Below are positions 8,146 through 16,416 of a stretch of DNA of 64,000 nucleotides, piece after piece. The DNA comes from DATAOG01 sp963782885 (lineage in GTDB: Bacteria > Pseudomonadota > Alphaproteobacteria > Geminicoccales > Geminicoccaceae). The stretch spans positions 1 to 64,000 of the forward strand of contig CAWALL010000022.1 of assembly GCA_963782885.1 (NCBI GenBank), written 5' to 3'. The number at the start of each line of letters is the position of its first letter. The stretch's first letter is position 1. The position numbers and the translations under genes are program-made. Under the pieces are notes generated by a model, which saw nothing but the letters and a program-made list of their open reading frames with translations, did no database searches and was not told the DNA's origin.

Positions 8146-9209
8146 ACTAGCTCTCCACAAGGCTCAGGCTGCTTGACTCCGGCGGCAGGATGGAGGAGGG
8201 TGAACGAAGAGCGAACATAGTGGGGAGGGTGCCATGGCCGACGAGCTGCTGACGGATCTGCCGCGCGATCTGCCGAGCTTCCTGAAGCGCTTCGGCACGG
8301 ACGCCAAGTGCCGGGCGTATCTGGTGCGGGCGCGTTGGCCCGCGGGGTTCCGCTGCGCGGGCTGCGGGCATGGTCAGGCTTACAGCCACAAGAAACGCCT
8401 GATCGAGGAGTGCACGGCCTGCGGCAAGCAGCACTCGATCCTGGCCGGCACCCTGTTCGAGCAGACCAAGACCGGGCTCGCCAAGTGGTTCCTCGCGATC
8501 TACCTGGTGACCTCGAGCAAGGGCGGGATCTCGGCGATGGAGCTCCAGCGCCAGATGGGCTTCGGCAGCTATCAGACCGCCTGGAGCTGGCTGCACAAGA
8601 TCCGCCGCGCGATGGTGCGCCCGGAGCGGGCGCCGCTTGGCGCGCAGGTCGAGGCCGACGAGACCTATGTCGGTGGCCCCAGGCCCGGCCGCTCCGGCCG
8701 CGGCGCAGCCGGCAAGACGACGGTCGCCGGCGCGGTCGAGACCGGCCGCGGCCAGGCCCGCGGGTGCCGCCTGGGCCGGCTGAGGCTGGCCGTCGTGCCC
8801 GATGTCTCGGCCCGGAGCCTCGAAGGCTTCCTCGGCGAAAACGTCGCCAAGCCCGCGACCGTGACCACCGATGGCTGGTCCGGCTACACTGGCCTCGCCG
8901 CCGCCGGCTACGCCCACCAGCCGATCAACCTCGCCGCCGCCTGGGGCGACGCCGCGCTGCGCCTGCCGGCGATCCACCTGGTGTTCGGCCTCGCCAAGCG
9001 TTGGCTGCTCGGCACCCACCACGGCGCGGTCTCGAACAAGCACCTGCCGGCCTATCTCGACGAGTACGTCTTCCGCTTCAACCGCCGCACCGCCAAGAGC
9101 ATCAGCCACCGCTTCGCCCGCGTCATCCAGCATGCCGTCCTGACCCGCCCCACCACCTATCGCGGCCTCGTCGCTGCTGGCGCTACCTGAGACTTCATGG
9201 AGGGCTAGT
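8146..9209 (+). mobile_element. Complete IS1595-family insertion sequence
   Basis: A 1064-bp element. The left end starts ACTAGCTCTCCAC and the right end, read inward on the other strand, starts ACTAGCCCTCCAT; the imperfect inverted repeats run about 24 bp to a shared CTCAGG. Both ends are flanked by the same 8 bases, TCTTCAAA (8138-8145 and 9210-9217), a direct target duplication of the length known for the IS1595 family. One transposase gene fills the interior. Ends, duplication and reading frame are all intact, so the element looks recent and possibly active. It lies between the AIPR and HEPN-like genes. Confidence 0.9.
8234..9190 (+). CDS. IS1595-family transposase (ISXO2-like)
   Basis: 318 residues. 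An N-terminal zinc ribbon C-x2-C-x19-C-x2-C (CAGCGH... CTACGK) is followed by the ISXO2-like DDE-type catalytic domain: VEADETYVGG (first acid), TTDGWSGY (second acid) and the KSISHRF region. The length is normal for the family and the frame is intact. The ATG at 8234 lies 88 bp inside the element; GGGAGGGTGCC before it supplies a ribosome-binding site. Confidence 0.9.
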   Translation: MADELLTDLPRDLPSFLKRFGTDAKCRAYLVRARWPAGFRCAGCGHGQAYSHKKRLIEECTACGKQHSILAGTLFEQTKTGLAKWFLAIYLVTSSKGGISAMELQRQMGFGSYQTAWSWLHKIRRAMVRPERAPLGAQVEADETYVGGPRPGRSGRGAAGKTTVAGAVETGRGQARGCRLGRLRLAVVPDVSARSLEGFLGENVAKPATVTTDGWSGYTGLAAAGYAHQPINLAAAWGDAALRLPAIHLVFGLAKRWLLGTHHGAVSNKHLPAYLDEYVFRFNRRTAKSISHRFARVIQHAVLTRPTTYRGLVAAGAT

Positions 9210-9309
9210 TCTTCAAATTCCATTGTACGGGAATAGGCGCTTGCGACCTTCTCCCGCAGCCCGCTACTGCTCTGCCGCGCTGGCTCCGCCGCGGTTGCAA
9301 ACTGCGCAT

Positions 9310-11044
9310 TTAATCAGCGACCCATCGCAGACCGAAACGGTTCGCGGGGAGGACCAGCCCCTGTCGCATCTGTGGACCACCCGGCATCGCTGCCATGAAG
9401 CCCATAAACATGTTCACGGATGCACTCAATTTCAGAAGGCTGTCTTTGGCCTTGAGCCAGTTCTGAGGGCTAAAAATCCTGCCTTTCTCCTGATACTCGG
9501 CCATACCAGCATCGAGCGCGGAGTTGTAGCAGTTTGCTGCGAAGCCAATGAGCGCGTCGGGATCGGCAAAGCCAACGGTTGCCGACGGAGCTGGCACCTT
9601 ATCGATCTGGTTGCTCGCCGCAGAGAAGAAAAGCTGGACAGTATAGAGTAGGTGAAACTTCGAGTAGCTCGGCGAGGCGAGGAGAGCCTCATTCAACGGC
9701 AAGCCACTGTTCCACCTGTCCTCAATTCGCCGCGACCAAAAGGCCAGCCCAGCTATGTCGGCCGGTGGGTAATCCACCTTGAAGAGTTGTTCGAAGTGTT
9801 TGTCGAATAGCCGATTCTCATTGTAGGCAATGTTAGGCCTCTGACAGTGCCAAGCCATCACCCACTTCGCCAAGATCGCTATATCAACCGTGAGGTTCGC
9901 ATCGCGGTCAGCAGGCCTGTCTTCTCCCCGCTTCGTAATCATGTAACCACTCGGATACGCGCCCTCATATGCTTTCTTGAGCGCCAGCACGCGCTTGTCA
10001 TTGCTGCGAAGGTCGCGGGGTTTTACCGCGCTTTGGGAATTCGTGTAGATACTGATCTTATCCGCCACATCACGCTGTGGAATTTCGTAAAATCGCATTA
10101 AAACTTGAGCATCCGGTAGCGTCTTTACTCGTTCCGAGCATGACAGGATCGTAGTGAAAGACTGGCATCCATTCACGACACCGAGCCCATGGAGTTTGAG
10201 TTCGTGATTCGATGGATTGAGGCTCAGTTTCTCGCATAGAGCTGTCAGTCCGTTATGATAGAAAAAGAAGTATTGTGGATTATCGCTATTAAGTGTTTGT
10301 TTCATACCTTTGTTGACCTTATTGGTCAAACCAAGAGATTGTCTAACATTTGGCCGGAAGAGCTTACCGTCAGCGATCCCTGGAAACTTTAGGCAATCGG
10401 CAAGTCGGACCGCCGCCAGCACGGTCTTGAAGTTGGCGATATCGACGGCGAGGTAGCGCCCGGGTTCCAGAGCTAAAGTGTGTGTAATCTTGGGCAGGTC
10501 CTTCCCAGCGGCCTCAGTCCATTTTGTCTGGATTACGTCGGAGTCGACGAGGGTCAGGCTCGCCTCCGGGTGTTCGAAGTCGGCGATCAGCGATTGAAAG
10601 ACCGACAGCTCCTCTTTCGCCCCAGATGTGAGCTGCCCGGTCGTTACGAGTTCAAAGACGACCTCGTAGCCATCTTCCAATGCAGCTGCGACTGCTTCGA
10701 GCTTGATCTGGAGTCTGGGATTGCAGCTTGCTTGGAGGGCGGGAAGGCTTTAAATCTGGAGCCACGTAGCCAGGATTTTCGTGAAGCGGTTGACGATCTA
10801 CCGAACCCAGATAGAATTTGCTTTGCACAATTATGATCTGACGCTTCTCGTCATCGACGATGACCGCATCGAAGTCTTTGTCGTCCTTACCGTCCGTGAT
10901 GTCGTCCTTGGCCTGAATTGGCGTACGTAGATAACAGCTTCGTAGATACCAGGCGAGGAATCGCTCTCCTTCGTTAGAAAAATTCTGAGTGTAGTACGGA
11001 TCGTTTTCGAGATCTGTCCTTATTCTGTCGAGAAGCGACGACAC
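9310..11044 (-). pseudogene. AIPR-family (abortive phage infection) gene, frameshifted
   Basis: Two overlapping frames together make a roughly 575-residue AIPR protein. The upstream part starts at GTG 11044 behind a perfect AGGAGG six bases away and contains DDKDFDAVIV...IIIVQSKF, a D-x(n)-Q-x-K pattern like Mrr-type PD-(D/E)xK nucleases. Near 10750 one extra base moves reading to the second frame, which continues through DGYEVVFELVTTG, FFFYHNGLTALC and VVNGCQSFTTIL, the hallmark AIPR segments, to the stop at 9310. The frames join smoothly at SLPALQASCNPRLQ, so the gene was once continuous. It is low in GC compared with its surroundings. Either it is a real pseudogene or position ~10750 is a sequencing error. 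Confidence 0.75.
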
Positions 11045-11431
11045 CAAAATCCTCCTTCTGGCCCTGCGATCCGCCCTCTTCCTCTTGGGGCGCGTTCGAT
11101 TGCAAGGCTGCCCACGTCTATCGACCAGCGCGCGAGGTCGAATGCGTCCGTGCGCTTCATTGGGATTCCGTATGTGCCGAGCGCCGGACACGCAAGATGC
11201 GCCGTTCCGGCACGCGAGGCAAGGCCGAAGATTCGAACGAACACCTCGGTCGCTTGGGTCGGAATTGCGTTCTGGGCGTGGTACCCGCGGTTCGGCAGCT
11301 TGCGGTCGCGCTTGACCGTTCCAGGCCGGACCCTCCTGCTCGCCATTGGGTCGGAGCCGAAGTTCGCTACACTGGCCAATCCCGATCCCGGGCGTGGGCC
11401 ATGCCTGCATGCGCACCGGTATCTCCAATAT
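11045..11431. other. Intergenic, 387 bp, no recognisable gene
   Basis: The promoter of the AIPR gene should lie at the left end. A minus-strand open frame (11020-11379) crosses it but matches nothing I know and overlaps the AIPR start, so I do not call it. Confidence 0.4.
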
Positions 11432-12316
11432 CTATCGGGGCACGTACAGATCTCCGGTCGCGGGCGCCAGCCGGAAATCGTACTCGGCGGTGTAGAACGG
11501 CACGTCGATCCGCCCGCCGTCCGGCGCCACGCCTGCCTCGTGGCGCTCGAAGTCGACGATCAGCGAATCCTTGACCGCGAACACCGCATCCGAATCGAGG
11601 TAGGGCGCGCCCTTGACGAACAGATGGGTCGCGACGCTCTGATAGCCGGGCGCCGAGACGATCATGTGGATGTGCCCCGGCCGGTACGGGTGGCGCCCCA
11701 TCTTGTCCAGCATCCGCCCGACCGGCCCGTCGGTCGGCACCGGGTAGTAGGTCGGCCGGATCGAGCGGAACCGGTAGCGGCCCTCGGCGTCGGTCCGGAA
11801 CTTGCCGCGGCAGAGCATCTCGCTCTGGCCCGGGATCTGCATATCGTAAGTGCCCTCGCCGTCGCCCGACCAGACGTCGAGCGTGCCGCCCGCGATCGGC
11901 CGGCCGTCGAGCGTCAACAGCCGCCCGGAATAGAAGGTCGGCTCGCCGGCAACCCCGTTCGCGATGTCGGCGCCGGCCGGCAGTTCCGGCGCGCCCTCCT
12001 GGTAATAGGGCCCGAGCACGGTCGATTCGACCGCACCGCTCGGCACCCGATGGTTGATCGCATCGACCAGGATCGAGACGCCCAGCGTGTCCGAGAGCAG
12101 GATGAACTCCTGGCGCCTGTCGGTGCACGCCTGCCCGACCGCGGTCAAGAACCGGATCGCGCTGATCCACTCGGCCTCGGTCAGCTCGACCTCGCGCACG
12201 AACGCGTGCAGGTGCCGGACCAGCGCGCTCATCACGGTCTTGAAGCGCGGGTCCTCGCAGTCCGCGAGCCGCTCGATCACCGCCTCGGTCACGTTGATTT
12301 CGCTGAACTGCGGCAT
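11432..12316 (-). CDS. Intradiol ring-cleavage dioxygenase (hydroxyquinol/catechol 1,2-dioxygenase type)
   Basis: 294 residues. An N-terminal helical dimerisation domain (to about 100) precedes the non-haem Fe(III) barrel. The iron ligands are visible: Tyr in ESTVLGPYYQ, Tyr in RPTYYPVPTDGP, and two His in RPGHIHMIV. The full-length helical domain and sequence style fit hydroxyquinol 1,2-dioxygenase, which opens 1,2,4-trihydroxybenzene to maleylacetate. The ATG at 12316 has GGAG 8 bases upstream; a TTG six codons earlier is less likely. Divergent from it are a flavin reductase and an LLM oxidoreductase, which could make the hydroxylated substrate, so this is a small aromatic-degradation locus. 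Confidence 0.88.
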   Translation of the reverse strand: MPQFSEINVTEAVIERLADCEDPRFKTVMSALVRHLHAFVREVELTEAEWISAIRFLTAVGQACTDRRQEFILLSDTLGVSILVDAINHRVPSGAVESTVLGPYYQEGAPELPAGADIANGVAGEPTFYSGRLLTLDGRPIAGGTLDVWSGDGEGTYDMQIPGQSEMLCRGKFRTDAEGRYRFRSIRPTYYPVPTDGPVGRMLDKMGRHPYRPGHIHMIVSAPGYQSVATHLFVKGAPYLDSDAVFAVKDSLIVDFERHEAGVAPDGGRIDVPFYTAEYDFRLAPATGDLYVPR

Positions 12317-12455
12317 GTCTTTCTCCACTGGCAAAGGACCGGCGATCGCGAGCTCCCGACGCTACTCCCGCCGGGCCCGCCCGGCAACGCGGTTTCAAGA
12401 TCGGCGCGCCGCGCCTATGCTGATCTCGGCATGGCCGCCCGGGAGAGAGCACCAG

Positions 12456-13016
12456 GTGGGAGTAACCAGCGAGCAGGCGACCCTGGCCCTCGATCCGCGC
12501 GAGCTCCGCCACGCGCTCGGCCGCTTCGCGACCGGGATCACCGTGGTCACGACCCTGACGCAAGACGGCAAGCGCGAGGGCCTGACCGCGAACTCGTTCG
12601 CCGCGCTGTCGCTCGACCCGCCGCTCGTGCTCTGGAGCCTGAACCGCAAGGCGAAGTCGCGCCAGAGCTTCGAACAGAGCCCGCACTTCGCGATCAACGT
12701 GCTGGCCGCCCACCAGCGCCACATCTCGAACCACTTCGCGAGCCCGCAGCCCGACAAGTTCGCCAGCATCGCCTGCCAGCCCGGCCTCGCCGGCTGCCCG
12801 ATCCTCCCGGACTGCATCGCGCTGTTCGAATGCCGCCTCGAGCGCACTTTTCCGGGCGGCGACCACCTCTTGTTCATCGGCCACGTCCAGCGCTTCCGCT
12901 GGCGCGCGGGCGAGCCCCTGGTCTTCAGCGCCGGCCACTACTGCATCGCCGCCGCCCTGCCCGACGACCTCGAAGGCGAGCCCTCCCCCAGCGACTTCTC
13001 CGACCTTCTTCTCTAA
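12456..13016 (+). CDS. Flavin reductase (HpaC-like, FMN-binding split barrel)
   Basis: 186 residues. The pattern LRHALGRFATGITVVTT, TANSFAALSLDPPLVLWSLN, F-A-INVLAAHQ and a C-terminal G-HY-IA is that of short-chain flavin reductases that feed reduced flavin to two-component monooxygenases. The frame is open far upstream, but only from GTG 12456 (with GGGAGAGAG about 8 bases before it) does it look like protein. The next gene, 15 bases on, is an LLM oxidoreductase, its likely partner. Confidence 0.85.
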   Translation: MGVTSEQATLALDPRELRHALGRFATGITVVTTLTQDGKREGLTANSFAALSLDPPLVLWSLNRKAKSRQSFEQSPHFAINVLAAHQRHISNHFASPQPDKFASIACQPGLAGCPILPDCIALFECRLERTFPGGDHLLFIGHVQRFRWRAGEPLVFSAGHYCIAAALPDDLEGEPSPSDFSDLLL

Positions 13017-13031
13017 CTTAAGTTGGGAAAA

Positions 13032-14135
13032 ATGAAGCTCGGGTTCTTCACGATGCCCATCCACCCGCCCGGCCGCCGGCTCGCGGACACCCTCGAGGAA
13101 GACCGCGCCCTGGTCCTGCTCGCGGACGAGCTCGGCCTGACCGAAGGCTACATCGGCGAGCACATCACGGATGCCGCCGAGAACATCACCTCGGGCCTGA
13201 TCTTCATCGCCTGGCTGTTGCGCGAAACCCGGAACATCAAGCTCGGCACCGGCACCGTCAACCTGCCGAACCACCACCCGGCCATGGTCGCAGCCGAGGT
13301 CGCGATGGTCGACCACATGGCCAAGGGCCGCTTCCTCTTCGGCATCAGCCCGGGCGGCCTGCTCTCGGACGCCGAGGCGTTCGGCAACCTGGACAAGGAC
13401 CGGACCGCGATGTTCGTCGAGGCGATCGACCAGATCCTGGCGATCTGGCGGGGCGAGCCGCCCTACGACCTCGCCGGCCGCTTCTGGACCATCTCGACCG
13501 CCCGCACCCTGATTCCCGAACTAGGTCAAGGCAGCGTCGCCAAGCCGTACCAACAGCCGCACCCGCCGATCATCGTGACCGCGGTCGCCCCCTACTCCAA
13601 GGGCGTCGCCGCCGCCGCCGAACGCGGCTGGGACCCGATCTCCGCCAATTTCCTCCAGCCCAAATGGGTCAAAACCCACTGGCCGAACTACGCGGCCGGC
13701 TGCGAGAAGGGCGGCCGCAAACCCGACCCCGCCAACTGGCGGGTCGCCAAAAGCATCTTCGTCGCCGACGATGCCGCGACCGCCCGCCGCTACGCGACCG
13801 ACCCGAACGGCCCCTATTTCTTCTACTACCACTCGCTGTTCACCAAGCTCGTGCGCGGCGGCCGCGCCAACCTCTTCAAGACCGACCCCGCCCAGCCCGA
13901 TTCCGCACTTTCCGTGGAAAAAATCGTCGACCAGCTGGTGATCCACGGGCCCCCCGACGCGGTCACCGACCAGATTCTCCGGTTTCGCGACGAGATCGGC
14001 GACTTCGGCACCCTCCTCTACGCCGGCCACGACTGGCAGGACGAAAAGCTCGCCCGCCGTTCTCTCCAACTGATGGCCGAAAAGGTCATGCCCGCGGTCA
14101 ACAAGGCGATCGCGCCGCGCGAGGCGGTGGCGTGA
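13032..14135 (+). CDS. LLM-class flavin-dependent oxidoreductase
   Basis: 367 residues of the luciferase-like monooxygenase TIM barrel: MKLGFFTMPIHPPGR at the start, YIGEHI, IKLGTGTVNLPNHHPAMVAAEVAMVDHMAKGR, then G-PPDAVTDQI near the end. These enzymes use FMNH2 from a separate reductase, and the reductase gene is immediately upstream. Together with the divergent dioxygenase it suggests hydroxylation and then ring opening of a phenolic compound. The start is ATG 13032; the ribosome-binding site is weak (GGGAAA), compatible with coupling to the upstream gene. Confidence 0.88.
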   Translation: MKLGFFTMPIHPPGRRLADTLEEDRALVLLADELGLTEGYIGEHITDAAENITSGLIFIAWLLRETRNIKLGTGTVNLPNHHPAMVAAEVAMVDHMAKGRFLFGISPGGLLSDAEAFGNLDKDRTAMFVEAIDQILAIWRGEPPYDLAGRFWTISTARTLIPELGQGSVAKPYQQPHPPIIVTAVAPYSKGVAAAAERGWDPISANFLQPKWVKTHWPNYAAGCEKGGRKPDPANWRVAKSIFVADDAATARRYATDPNGPYFFYYHSLFTKLVRGGRANLFKTDPAQPDSALSVEKIVDQLVIHGPPDAVTDQILRFRDEIGDFGTLLYAGHDWQDEKLARRSLQLMAEKVMPAVNKAIAPREAVA

Positions 14136-14217
14136 GCCGCCCCACCTTGCGCGGCCGCCGCCGAGCGGGCATTTAATGCAGGTGTGGGTTCCTCGTCTTC
14201 GCTGAGGAGGCAGCAAA

Positions 14218-14439
14218 GTGTCCAAGAACAGCCAGCACGTCGTGCCCGACGCGAACGGCAGCTGGCGCGTCGTACGATCCGGCGCTGCGCGTGCCGCACG
14301 CGTGTTCGACAGCAAGGAGGAAGCCTTGGGCTTCGCCCGGATGCGGGCCCAAAAGGCCCACGCAGAGGTTTACGTTCACCGCCGGGACGGCACGGTTCAG
14401 GAGAGGAACAGCTACGAGAGGGCCCCCGAGCACCGGTGA
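14218..14439 (+). CDS. DUF2188 domain protein
   Basis: 73 residues, GTG start with GGAGG 8 bases before it. The whole protein is one DUF2188 unit: HVVPDANGSWRVVRSG, then FDSKEEALGFARMRAQ, then EVYVHRRDGTVQERNSY. The family is small, widespread and without known function. It ends 9 bases before the TIR-like gene at 14449, so the two were probably one operon before that gene was broken. Confidence 0.85.
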   Translation: MSKNSQHVVPDANGSWRVVRSGAARAARVFDSKEEALGFARMRAQKAHAEVYVHRRDGTVQERNSYERAPEHR

Positions 14440-14448
14440 CGGCCGCAG

Positions 14449-14889
14449 ATGGCCTTCGACCGCAACGTCTTCGTCAATTGTCCTTTCGATGACGCCTATC
14501 TGCCGCTCCTTCGCCCGCTCCTCTTCGTCATCCTTTACGTCGGTCTGACGCCGCGCATCGCCCTCGAGAGCCTCGATTCCGGCCGGCCGCGCATCGACAA
14601 GATCATCTCTCTGATCAGAGAAGTCGAAGTACGCCATTCATGATCTTTCCAGGCTCCAGGCGGACCAAGCCGGAGAATACTATCGGCTGAACATGCCGTT
14701 CGAACTCGGTCTCGACGTGGGCTGCCGATTGTTCAGGGCCGACCGGTACTCCGACAAACAATGCCTGATCCTCGAAGCGGAACGATATCGCTATCAGGCG
14801 GCGCTGTCGGACATGTCCAATTCCGACATCGCCGCGCACGGCAACGACCCCAAGGAGGCGGCGCGTGAAGTGCGAAACTGGCTCGCTAG
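14449..14889 (+). pseudogene. TIR-like hypothetical gene, N-terminal part (frameshift, then IS-interrupted)
   Basis: Frame one encodes MAFDRNVFVNCPFDDAY followed by a helix and IALESLDSGRPRIDKIISLI. One surplus base between 14623 and 14629 stops this frame; the next frame continues at once with YAIHDLSR, NMPFELGLDVG and DIAAHG. These blocks belong to a common uncharacterised family (F-x-NCPFD ... HD-x-S ... N-M-P-x-E-L-G). The strand-helix order and the conserved E-L-G resemble a TIR-type NAD-binding domain, but that is inference. The coding sequence reaches EVRNWLAS and is cut at CTAG 14886-14889 by an insertion sequence; its remainder lies at 17996-18176. A DUF2188 gene sits 9 bases upstream. 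Confidence 0.75.
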
Positions 14890-16412
14890 CAGGCTGTTGA
14901 AAAAGGGATGGTCTGTGCGGGCGGTGGTGTGATTCACTGTCGGCGGTGGTGATTTGGCCGAGGTGATAATGCGCGGGACGGACAAGCGGTCGGGCGAGCT
15001 GTTCTCGTACGTAGATCTGGAGCAGCGGGTGCGGATGGACCATCCGCTGCGGATGATTCGTGAGGTGGTGAGCACGGCGCTGGCGGCGCTGTCGGGTGAC
15101 TTTGCCGGGCTCTATTCGGGGATGGGACGACCATCGATCCCGCCGGAGATGCTGCTGCGGGCGATGCTGCTGCAGGCCTTCTACTCGATCCGCTCGGAGC
15201 GCCAGCTGATGGAGCGGCTGGAGTTCGACCTGTTGTTCCGCTGGTTCGTCGGGCTCGGGGCGGATGAGCCAGTGTGGGATCATTCGAGCTTCTCGAAGAA
15301 CCGCGACCGGCTGCTGGATGGCGACATCGCGGCCAAGTTTCTGGCCGCCGTGCTGGCCCAGCCGCGGGTGAAGCGGCTGTTGTCAAGCGAGCACTTCTCG
15401 GTCGACGGGACCTTGATCGAGGCGTGGGCGTCGCTGAAGAGCTTCAAGCCCAGGCAGGCACCGGGCGATGATGATGGCGGCGATGACCGCAGGGACGGGG
15501 GCCGCAACGCCGCAGCCGACTTCAAGGGCGAGAAGCGCTCGAACGCGAGCCATGCGTCAACCACCGACCCCGATGCCATGTTGTATCGCAAGGGGCCGGG
15601 CATGGAGGCCAGGCTGTGCTTCATCGGCCACGGCCTGATGGAGAACCGCTCCGGGCTGATCGTCGGCACCCGGCTGACGCGGGTGTCGGGCCATGCCGAA
15701 CGGCTGGCCGCGCTCGACCTGATCGCGCCTCATGGCGACCGGCCGCGGGCGGTGACACTCGGAGCCGACAAGGGCTACGACGCCAAGGACTTCGTGATGG
15801 AGCTGCGCGAGCTCAACGTGCGCCCGCACATCGCCCAGAACCGCAGCGGCCGGCGCTCGGCGATCGACCGGCGCACCACGCGACACCCCGGCTATGCCGC
15901 GAGCCAGCGCCTCCGCAAGCGGATCGAGGAGGCGTTCGGCTGGATCAAGACGGTGGCCGGCCTGAGGAAGACCCGGTTCCGCGGGCTGGCGCGGGTCGAC
16001 CTCGCCTTCACCTTCGTCGCCGCCGCCTACAATCTGGTGCGGCTACCCAGGCTGTTGGCCGGAGCCTCACCGTGACACCGCCGATGGATTGCCGCCTCGT
16101 CGGCCGCTGGCGGATCGTTGAGGCCGACCTGTGGGATCGTGACTACCTTGACCTGGTCTCCCCCGCCACCATGACTATCGGCGCGGACGGCCATGGCGAG
16201 ATCGCCTATGGGGCCATGCAGGCCAGCCTCGAGCTCGAGTATAGCCGCTCGACGGTCTTCTTCACCTGGGCCGGCTTCGACGAAGGCGACGAAATCACCG
16301 GTTCCGGCTCCGCCGAACTCAACGACGATGGCACTATCGAGATCGCGTTCGCCTACCACCTCGGCGACCGGGCCGTCCTCAAGGCCGAACGGATGACTTC
16401 TTCAACAGCCTG
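14890..16412 (+). mobile_element. IS5/IS1182-type insertion sequence with passenger gene
   Basis: A 1523-bp element. The left end starts CAGGCTGTTGAAAAAG and the right end, read inward, starts CAGGCTGTTGAAGAAG (15 of 16 identical). CTAG lies directly outside both ends (14886-14889, 16413-16416), a 4-bp target duplication. It carries an intact transposase and one further small gene. CTAG at the right end is at the same time the left flank of the next element (16417-17991), so the two elements sit back to back in the TIR-like gene. Confidence 0.88.
14969..16075 (+). CDS. IS5-family transposase
   Basis: 368 residues, intact. An N-terminal DUF772-type domain (FSYVDLEQRVRMDHPLRMIR, GRPSIPPEMLLRAMLLQAFYSIRSERQLMERL) precedes the DDE domain: HFSVDGTLIEAW, LGADKGYDAKDF and RIEEAFGWIKTV supply the three acidic residues. 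The ATG at 14969 has GAGGTG just upstream; a TTG five codons earlier is the alternative. The stop overlaps the GTG of the passenger gene by 4 bases. Confidence 0.9.
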   Translation: MRGTDKRSGELFSYVDLEQRVRMDHPLRMIREVVSTALAALSGDFAGLYSGMGRPSIPPEMLLRAMLLQAFYSIRSERQLMERLEFDLLFRWFVGLGADEPVWDHSSFSKNRDRLLDGDIAAKFLAAVLAQPRVKRLLSSEHFSVDGTLIEAWASLKSFKPRQAPGDDDGGDDRRDGGRNAAADFKGEKRSNASHASTTDPDAMLYRKGPGMEARLCFIGHGLMENRSGLIVGTRLTRVSGHAERLAALDLIAPHGDRPRAVTLGADKGYDAKDFVMELRELNVRPHIAQNRSGRRSAIDRRTTRHPGYAASQRLRKRIEEAFGWIKTVAGLRKTRFRGLARVDLAFTFVAAAYNLVRLPRLLAGASP

Positions 16413-16416
16413 CTAG
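16072..16416 (+). CDS. IS-borne passenger protein of unknown function
   Basis: 114 residues. It starts with GTG overlapping the transposase stop and reads MDCRLVGRWRIVEADLWDRDYLDLV..., then DGHGEIAYGAMQASL and FTWAGFDEGDEITGSGSAEL. I have seen similar proteins behind IS5-like transposases, always called hypothetical; the alternating strands suggest a small beta-barrel. The reading frame runs through the right inverted repeat of the element (last residues SSTAC), and its stop codon TAG is formed by the CTAG target duplication, i.e. by host DNA. The element itself does not end the gene. Confidence 0.75.
   Translation: MTPPMDCRLVGRWRIVEADLWDRDYLDLVSPATMTIGADGHGEIAYGAMQASLELEYSRSTVFFTWAGFDEGDEITGSGSAELNDDGTIEIAFAYHLGDRAVLKAERMTSSTAC

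Noticed and set aside
11020..11379. 119-codon minus-strand frame between AIPR and the dioxygenase
   Set aside because: Overlaps the AIPR start with its perfect ribosome-binding site and matches no family I know.
11367..13316. 649-codon minus-strand frame across the dioxygenase and reductase
   Set aside because: It overlaps two clear genes and reads as low-complexity Arg/Asp text; a product of high GC.
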